The notes below the pieces were generated by a model that did no database searches, was not told the origin of the DNA, and saw only the letters and a list, made by a program, of their open reading frames with translations. From NCBI GenBank assembly GCA_964410285.1, contig CAYPFR010000008.1:1-64000 (forward strand): a stretch of 64,000 nucleotides of DNA. The letters run 5' to 3'. Of the stretch, positions 58,640 to 64,000 are shown piece after piece (positions within the stretch are counted from its first letter, which is position 1; every line of letters starts with the position of its first letter). Position numbers and translations under genes: made by a program. Origin of the DNA: Fretibacter sp964410285 (lineage in GTDB: Bacteria; Pseudomonadota; Alphaproteobacteria; Caulobacterales; Maricaulaceae).

Positions 58640-59257
58640 ATGAGTATAGAGACCCCCAAAAAGCCAATCTTAAAGGCCGTGAGTAAAACACCTCGTCCCT
58701 CCAAGGCCGAAGCCATGGACGCGGTGCGCACGCTCATTGCATGGGCAGGTGATGATCCCAGACGTGAAGGGCTGATCGATACGCCCAAGCGCGTGGTCAA
58801 TGCCTATAGCGAATGGTTTCGCGGTTATGATCTTGACCCGGAAGAGGTCCTCTCTCGTGTGTTTGAGGATGTTTCGGGCTATGATGACATGGTAGTTTTG
58901 CGCGAAATCGATGTAGAGAGCCATTGCGAACATCACATGGCGCCGTTTTTGGGCACAGCCTTCGTTGCCTATCTGCCCACCGATAAAGTGGTGGGGATCT
59001 CCAAATTAGTAAAAGTTGTGGAGATTTTCGCCAAACGACTACAAACCCAAGAAACGATGACTGCGCAAATCGCCGAAGCGATTGATAGTGCCCTCAAGCC
59101 CCGCGGCTCTGCTGTGATGATTGATGCGGTTCACCAATGTATGAGTACGCGCGGCGTGCATCATCCAAATGTGTCAACAGTCACAACCCAGTTTACAGGT
59201 GAATTTAAGACCAATCCCGCCCTACAGGACAGATTTTTAAAGCTGATCGGCAAGTAG
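58640..59257 (+). CDS. folE: GTP cyclohydrolase I
   Basis: 205 residues. It opens GTP to dihydroneopterin triphosphate for folate. Zinc ligands are in SHCEHHMAPFLG (Cys, His) and HQCMSTRGVHHP (Cys). VGISKLVKVVEIFAKRLQTQE is the conserved active-site block. The 40-residue N-terminal extension is typical. The 3' end overlaps a minus-strand frame by 21 bp. Confidence 0.97.
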   Translation: MSIETPKKPILKAVSKTPRPSKAEAMDAVRTLIAWAGDDPRREGLIDTPKRVVNAYSEWFRGYDLDPEEVLSRVFEDVSGYDDMVVLREIDVESHCEHHMAPFLGTAFVAYLPTDKVVGISKLVKVVEIFAKRLQTQETMTAQIAEAIDSALKPRGSAVMIDAVHQCMSTRGVHHPNVSTVTTQFTGEFKTNPALQDRFLKLIGK

Positions 59258-59632
59258 GCGCGCGCGAAACGTTGGGATAGCGATCTCGGAAAAGCTGTCC
59301 TCTTGCGCAGTTTCGGAGGCCTTATAAAGAAATTCTAAGCTTTCGATGCGGCAATCAAGCTGCGCCGAAAGACGGTCAAGATGCTCTGTTTCGGGTGAAA
59401 TTTGCAATTCCTTTGCAAAAACACCGAAACCAAAAAAATTCTCAAGAAGTGTACCCATGCGCTGCAGTTCGCCTTTGGTCAATGTTACGCGCCTTGAGCA
59501 ACTATGTATCCACCGGCATATGACTGCAAGATGAATGGCGGTATTAAGAGACAAATTGGGGCAAAATAGATAAAGCCATGGCACAAATAACGACAAGGCC
59601 GCATGCAAAATACATTCGCACCCAGCGGGCAA
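59237..59632 (-). CDS. Possible small protein of unknown function
   Basis: 131 residues, of which the last 73 (from an internal ATG at 59458) look more protein-like: acidic, helical, with LDRLSAQLDCRIESLEFLYKA. The N-terminal part is Cys/Trp-rich and unconvincing. It overlaps folE by 21 bp. No family recognised; could be spurious. Confidence 0.3.
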   Translation of the reverse strand: MPAGCECILHAALSLFVPWLYLFCPNLSLNTAIHLAVICRWIHSCSRRVTLTKGELQRMGTLLENFFGFGVFAKELQISPETEHLDRLSAQLDCRIESLEFLYKASETAQEDSFSEIAIPTFRARLLADQL

Positions 59633-59659
59633 AAAAAATCCGCCGTCAAAGGCGGATTT
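59631..59659 (-). terminator. Intrinsic terminator of rpmB
   Basis: On the minus strand AAATCCGCC (59659-59651) pairs with GGCGGATTT (59644-59636) and runs into eight T residues (59638-59631). Confidence 0.9.
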
Positions 59660-59682
59660 CTTAATTCAATTCAGGCGTAACG

Positions 59683-59979
59683 CTAGGCCGCCTCTGCCTC
59701 GGCCGTCTTTTTGATAATCGCCTTTTTTATCTTCTTGGCCTTGTCTGTCAGCTTATGGTTCTTTGTGCCCATCAAAAAGCCGTCAAGGCCGCCTTTAAAG
59801 TCGACCGTGCGCAAAGTCTTGGCCGCAATGCGCATTTTGAACTTTTGTCCCAGCGCTTCCGACGGCAAAGTTACCGTACAGAGATTGACTTCAAACCGGC
59901 GATTGGTTTTGATATTTGAGTGGGACACGTTATGGCCGCTCATTGGGCCTGTATCGAGTAGATCGCAACGACGTGACAT
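59683..59979 (-). CDS. rpmB: 50S ribosomal protein L28
   Basis: 98 residues from the ATG at 59979 with AAGGTG upstream. RRCDLLDTGPMSGHNVSHSNIKTNRRFEVNL is the L28 signature, without the CxxC pair of the zinc form, and the C-terminus is Lys/Ala-rich. A terminator-like hairpin lies 23 bp upstream of the start and a strong terminator follows. It is divergent from the DUF3108 gene, a common alphaproteobacterial arrangement. Confidence 0.97.
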   Translation of the reverse strand: MSRRCDLLDTGPMSGHNVSHSNIKTNRRFEVNLCTVTLPSEALGQKFKMRIAAKTLRTVDFKGGLDGFLMGTKNHKLTDKAKKIKKAIIKKTAEAEAA

Positions 59980-60001
59980 AGTCAGCACCTTTGATAAAAT
60001 T

Positions 60002-60026
60002 AAAAAGGCCCGCAGGATTCGCGGGC
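60002..60026 (-). terminator. Terminator-like hairpin in the rpmB leader
   Basis: GCCCGC (60026-60021) pairs with GCGGGC (60013-60008), then CTTTTT. It lies between the candidate promoter and the rpmB start, so it can only act as an attenuator or end a short leader RNA. Confidence 0.7.
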
Positions 60027-60044
60027 ACGCTTATAGCTCGGTGG

Positions 60045-60073
60045 CAATTACGGGCAAGCGGGCGCTACGTCAA
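60045..60073 (-). promoter_or_regulatory. Candidate rpmB promoter
   Basis: Minus strand TTGACG (60073-60068), 17 bases, TAATTG (60050-60045). Transcription would start near 60038, about 12 bases before the leader hairpin. Confidence 0.55.
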
Positions 60074-60282
60074 CCCTTTTTCGCGCCAAATTGCGCACGC
60101 TATGCGCCATAGCTAACGCCTCCCCCTCGCCGCGCTTGCTCGCGTTCTTGCGCACTGTAAATGAAGAATTTGTCATGGAAAAAGCAAGGTTTATTCATGT
60201 TCGGGCCAGCCCCCACGGCCTATAAAGCGTCAAGAACAAGGGGCGTAACCCGCGCCGCCTAGTCACGTGAAAGGCGACCCTT

Positions 60283-61197
60283 ATGAAGCAAGTCCTCCTA
60301 GCATCTGCTCTTTTGGCAAGCTGTGCCGTTTCACTTTCCGCTAGCGCCCGTCCCGACCTCACTCGCCCCTTAATCGAGCAGGCTCGCAATTTTTCCGTGT
60401 TGAACGCGCAAAATCTGGGCGCGCGCAGCTATGATATCCCTCTGCCCAGCACGCAGGCCACGCAATATAGTTTTAAACTCAAGGGTTATGTTTTTGGCAT
60501 TAAGATGATCACCGCGCATTACAACGGCTATATCGAGACAGACCGCTACGCCGCCTATACCGATATCAAAACCTCCGGCCTTGGGGCCTTGTTAAAGAAA
60601 ATGGAGATATGGGCCGTCTCAAAGGGACGGTTTGACCGCGGCGGGCTGACACCTGATTTCCACGTCCAGCAGAATTTGGATAAGAAAAACCGGCGCGTGG
60701 AGATGAATTATGACAATGCGCTAAAGACCGTGGACGTCAATATCCTTCCCACGCTCGGAAGCCAAGGCGTACCGCCGGCCTCACCTGAGGAACGTTACAG
60801 CGCCGAAGACACCATCTCCGCAATATTGACTCTGATGATGCAAGGCCAGCGGCTGGATCAGCCGCTCTGCGAAGGCAGCGTACGAATATTTGATTCCAAA
60901 CAGCACTATAAACTTCGGCTAGAGCGTATCGGCGCGGCCAAAGAACGGATTGGCGGCAAAAAAGTCCCAACCACGCTGTGCCATGTTTATTACGAGCCTA
61001 TAAACGGCTTTGATCCTGAAGATTTACCGAGCACAGAAGAAGGCACCACCCCCGTTAAAGTCGAATTTATGGCGCGGCCCGATCTGGGTTTGAATGTCCC
61101 AGTTCGCTTTACTTATAAAATCAGCGCGATCAAAGCGGTCATCAAGCTTGACGAAATGGCCTGGGTCACCCCCGCGGCCAGCCCAACTGCGAAATAG
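60283..61197 (+). CDS. DUF3108 exported protein
   Basis: 304 residues with a signal peptide (VLLASALLASCAVSLSASA). FKLKGYVFGIKMITAHYNGYIETDRYAAYTDIKTSGLGALLKKMEIWAVSKGRF is the DUF3108 beta-sheet start. EDTISAILTLMMQG and CEGSVRIFDSKQHYKLRL follow. Members are periplasmic, function unknown, and often sit beside rpmB and a helicase gene in alphaproteobacteria, as here. Confidence 0.88.
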   Translation: MKQVLLASALLASCAVSLSASARPDLTRPLIEQARNFSVLNAQNLGARSYDIPLPSTQATQYSFKLKGYVFGIKMITAHYNGYIETDRYAAYTDIKTSGLGALLKKMEIWAVSKGRFDRGGLTPDFHVQQNLDKKNRRVEMNYDNALKTVDVNILPTLGSQGVPPASPEERYSAEDTISAILTLMMQGQRLDQPLCEGSVRIFDSKQHYKLRLERIGAAKERIGGKKVPTTLCHVYYEPINGFDPEDLPSTEEGTTPVKVEFMARPDLGLNVPVRFTYKISAIKAVIKLDEMAWVTPAASPTAK

Positions 61198-61387
61198 CGG
61201 CCATTCGGAGACCTCAGACATCAAATGCATCGCGATATTGGTTAACTGCTGCAACAGCCGCTTTCAGCGTTATTTAAGACTCTTCGTTTAGATCAATCAA
61301 AGGATACTCCCTTGAAGGGAGAAATATATTGATTAAGGGCCTCAAGACTTATTTTGTGGTCCCTGATTGCAGACAAAGAGACTTATC

Positions 61388-62596
61388 ATGGTGGAATTTT
61401 CAGCGCGCGATAGACTAAAGCTTCTAGGCGGAGGTGCAGCCAGCCTTATTTTGGCCGGTTGCGGTGGTGGCAGCCCTCTACCCGTTCCCCCGCCCATTGG
61501 AACTGTGCCGCCGCCGCCGCCAGTAACGCCGCCGGCACCGCCAACGTCCTCTTCGCCCCTCGCAGAAGGATTTTTGCGTGATCACTTCCGGAATAATTTC
61601 GAAATGGGCGCAGCGATCAATTCAAATCAGATTAGAGAAAATAATCCCTCTATCCCGATCGCTCAAGCCCAGTTCAATTCCATCACGCCAGAGTATGAAC
61701 TTAAGCTCGATAATCTCTCGCCAACGGGCGGGCCTTTGAATTTCAGCGAAGCTGACCGAGTCGTTGATTGGGCGATAGAAAACAATATGAGCGTGAGAGG
61801 GCATGCGCTTGTTTGGCATGAGTCAACACCTGAATACTTCCTAGAGGGCCCGCCCGCGCAAATCCGCAGGCGCCTTGAGAGCTACATAACAGAAGTTATG
61901 ACCCATTTCAGCGACCGGATTAAAATTTGGGACGTGGTCAATGAGGCGCTTTCAGAGGATATTTTCAACGGCGACCAAAGTGTAGGTCCTGACCGCCGGT
62001 CAAATTGGTACGAAGCTGTCGGCAATGCTGATTATATTGACTGGGCATTTCAAGCGGCCCGCGCTGCGGATCCAACAGCGCAGCTTTTCCTCTCCGATTA
62101 TGAAACAGAAAACCCGCTGAAGCGCGGTTATCTTGTGGAGGTATTGCAGCGCCTGCAAGCGCGCAACATTCCAATTGACGGCGTCGGTCATCAATTCCAC
62201 CTCCGCCTTGATACCCCGCCCGCAGAAGTATTGGCAGCGCTGGATGCGGTCGACAATCAGTTTATGGGATTGGTCAATCATGTCACGGAAATGGACGTAA
62301 ATTGCTATATTGACCGCGGAGTTTGCTGGCAGACCGGCCTAGGCTGCGAACCAGACCTTGGCACCGCAGCCCCCGCAGCAATTCTGGCGGATCAGGCGAC
62401 TTTACTTCGCGCCGTTTTTGATGGATTTGTCCAACGATCAAACCTTGAGTCGGTTACTTTCTGGGGCGTGCGCGATGGCGATAGCTGGCTAAACTTCACG
62501 CCTGCGGTTCGCTCTAACTATCCGCTCTTGTTTGATAGAGATGGCGACCCGAAACCTTGCCTAAACGCCATCACCGATCCCGCTTACCAAATATAA
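61388..62596 (+). CDS. Endo-1,4-beta-xylanase, GH10, lipoprotein
   Basis: 402 residues from the ATG at 61388, preceded by AAAGAG. Lipobox LAGC after SLIL (about residue 24), then a Pro-rich linker (about 30-60) and a GH10 (beta/alpha)8 domain. The acid/base is Glu186 in WDVVNEAL and the nucleophile Glu301 in VTEMDV. RGHALVWHESTPEYF and FWGVRDGDSWL form the subsites. A Cys-containing loop (NCYIDRGVCWQTGLGCEPD) is inserted after the nucleophile. It should cut xylan at the cell surface. No other xylan genes are near. Confidence 0.93.
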   Translation: MVEFSARDRLKLLGGGAASLILAGCGGGSPLPVPPPIGTVPPPPPVTPPAPPTSSSPLAEGFLRDHFRNNFEMGAAINSNQIRENNPSIPIAQAQFNSITPEYELKLDNLSPTGGPLNFSEADRVVDWAIENNMSVRGHALVWHESTPEYFLEGPPAQIRRRLESYITEVMTHFSDRIKIWDVVNEALSEDIFNGDQSVGPDRRSNWYEAVGNADYIDWAFQAARAADPTAQLFLSDYETENPLKRGYLVEVLQRLQARNIPIDGVGHQFHLRLDTPPAEVLAALDAVDNQFMGLVNHVTEMDVNCYIDRGVCWQTGLGCEPDLGTAAPAAILADQATLLRAVFDGFVQRSNLESVTFWGVRDGDSWLNFTPAVRSNYPLLFDRDGDPKPCLNAITDPAYQI

Positions 62597-62713
62597 GCTC
62601 ATCATGAGGCCGCCCATGTAAGGGTGGCCGAAGGCGCTCGATTGACTGCCGATTGACTGTCGATTTGGTAAATGCTGTATTGCGCGATGCGTGCGGCCTG
62701 CTAAACCACGAAA

Positions 62714-64000
62714 ATGCCGCCCCCCATCTCCAGCACCTCTTTCGGCAGGCCTATCGTCAAAGCGATCCTAGGCCCGACAAATACAGGTAAAACCCATTAT
62801 GCCGTTGAGCGCATGCTCGGGCGCAGTTCAGGCTGTATCGGCTTGCCCCTGCGCCTGCTGGCGCGGGAGGTATATGACAAAATCTGCGGCCTTAAACACC
62901 CCAGTCTTGTGGCCTTGATTACAGGCGAAGAAAAAATCTTGCCTAAAACCGCGCAATATTATGTCTGCACGGTCGAGGCCATGCCAGTAGAGAAACGCTT
63001 TGCCTTTGTGGCCATTGACGAAATTCAGCTCATGTCCAATTATGAGCGCGGACATATTTTCACAGACAGACTTTTAAACTTTCGCGGCACTGAGGAAACA
63101 TTATTTCTCGGGGCGTCGACCGCGCGCTCGATTATCAAAGATCTTTTGCCTGACTGCGCCTTTGATACGCGCGAGCGTTTTTCAGTTTTGTCCTATAGCG
63201 GGGAGACCAAAATCACTCGCCTGCCCAAACGCTCTGTGATTATCGCCTTTTCCGCAGGGGAAGTTTACGCCCTCGCCGAACTTATCCGGCGGCGGCGCGG
63301 CGGGGCGGCCGTGGTAATGGGGGCGCTCTCCCCGCGCACGCGCAACGCCCAAGCCGAGCTTTTCCAAAGCGGCGAAGTTGATTTCCTGATTGCTACTGAC
63401 GCCGTAGGCATGGGCCTCAACCTTGATACAGACCATGTCGCCTTTGCCAGCATCCGAAAATATGACGGGCGGCGGCGGCGTATGCTCAACCCCATGGAGC
63501 TAGGACAGATCGCAGGGCGTGCGGGACGCTTTCGTAATGATGGCAGCTTTGGCACGACGGGTGATTGTCCGCCGCTGGATGCAGAAACAATTGCCCGCAT
63601 TGAAGGCCACGAGTTTGAGCCGCTCGCCCGTGTTGAGTGGCGCAATTCCGCGCTTGATTTTACCTCCCTCGACGCGCTGGATAACAGCCTACATCTGCCC
63701 ACGCCGCACCGGCGCCTTCGCCGCGTGCAGAGGGTCACGGATGAGCAGGCGCTTGAGCGTCTTGCCGCTATTCCTGAAGTGGCCCAAAGCGTCGCCCCAC
63801 AGCGCATAGATGCGCGGCACGCCGTCAAACGGCTTTGGGATGTGTGCCAAATTCCCGATTTTCGAAATGTCACCATAGATGCCCATTTGCGCCTGCTTCA
63901 GGATATTTACCGCCTTTTACTGTCCAGCGGCGGTAAATTACCTGATGATTTCATGGAAAAGCATGTTAATCGGCTGGACGATACGGGCGGGAATGTGGAT
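62714..64000 (+). CDS. SUV3-like DEAD/DEAH-type helicase (partial)
   Basis: 429 codons are visible from the ATG at 62714 and the frame is open to the window edge. Walker A is ILGPTNTGKTHYAVERM and Walker B is VAIDEIQLM (DEIQ box). Motif III is GASTARS, and the second RecA domain has ALSPRTRNAQAELF, VDFLIATDAVGMGLNLD and motif VI QIAGRAGRF. These are features of the mitochondrial Suv3/alphaproteobacterial helicase family, about 800-1000 residues in full. Likely an RNA helicase. Its neighbours rpmB and DUF3108 are the usual ones; GH10 is an insertion between them. Confidence 0.9.
   Translation, partial: MPPPISSTSFGRPIVKAILGPTNTGKTHYAVERMLGRSSGCIGLPLRLLAREVYDKICGLKHPSLVALITGEEKILPKTAQYYVCTVEAMPVEKRFAFVAIDEIQLMSNYERGHIFTDRLLNFRGTEETLFLGASTARSIIKDLLPDCAFDTRERFSVLSYSGETKITRLPKRSVIIAFSAGEVYALAELIRRRRGGAAVVMGALSPRTRNAQAELFQSGEVDFLIATDAVGMGLNLDTDHVAFASIRKYDGRRRRMLNPMELGQIAGRAGRFRNDGSFGTTGDCPPLDAETIARIEGHEFEPLARVEWRNSALDFTSLDALDNSLHLPTPHRRLRRVQRVTDEQALERLAAIPEVAQSVAPQRIDARHAVKRLWDVCQIPDFRNVTIDAHLRLLQDIYRLLLSSGGKLPDDFMEKHVNRLDDTGGNVD

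Overview
The window looks like a chromosomal segment of an alphaproteobacterium, most likely a marine Caulobacterales/Hyphomonadaceae-type (Maricaulis/Robiginitomaculum-like) bacterium. The reasons are a moderate GC content with many alphaproteobacterial-style housekeeping proteins, three perfect TTAA-N7-TTAA (CtrA-type) boxes in intergenic DNA, an L25 protein with a long acidic tail, and the order rpmB, DUF3108 gene, SUV3-like helicase at the right edge. No phage, plasmid, insertion sequence or CRISPR array is visible. This placement is inference from gene content.

Layout. 1-7,440 (minus strand) is an amino-acid block: an ilv operon (leader peptide, ilvD, ilvC, ilvG-type large subunit, ilvM-type small subunit) preceded by a transcription attenuator, and a metX-metB operon preceded by an S-box (SAM-I) riboswitch with an RBS-masking hairpin. 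7,439-9,700 holds a repeat-built RTX-like protein and a DUF983 protein. 9,704-13,600 (plus) encodes an unusual aspartokinase-like/homoserine dehydrogenase fusion, a photolyase and an exported MsrA. 13,600-20,800 holds a membrane glycosyltransferase, a FATP-type acyl-CoA synthetase, DUF924, an esterase, SelO and a YceI lipoprotein. tRNA-Arg(CCT), a nuclease, a cold-shock protein and a DgkA follow. 23,500-27,150 contains thiC flanked by two BLUF-fold proteins, one with intact photochemical residues and one without. 27,140-30,720 (minus) is a likely three-gene unit of an ArsM-like methyltransferase, a lipoprotein esterase and a cytochrome P450.

31,800-46,900 is mostly housekeeping: serC-serA (structured leader), purA, a UbiK-like protein with a histone-H1-like tail, lgt, a MidA-like methyltransferase, pgeF, prs, two DUF4139 paralogues, rplY, pth and ychF. 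47,000-58,600 has an AraC-type regulator, apt, a trypsin-like protease, ileS, two glutathione transferases, a GIY-YIG protein, an unusual intergenic region with DnaA-like and CtrA boxes plus a G-run repeat, cysS and a membrane-anchored ClpP-fold protein. The right end has folE, rpmB (with an attenuator-like hairpin in its leader), DUF3108, a GH10 xylanase lipoprotein and the start of a SUV3-like helicase.

The most interesting theme is RNA-level control of biosynthesis. An ilv attenuator with two mutually exclusive pairings, a complete SAM riboswitch with a visible translational platform, a serC leader with two hairpins, and terminator-like hairpins in the leaders of two ribosomal-protein genes can all be read directly from the sequence. 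The ilv/met enzymes are of the types best known from gammaproteobacteria, which suggests that this block was imported.
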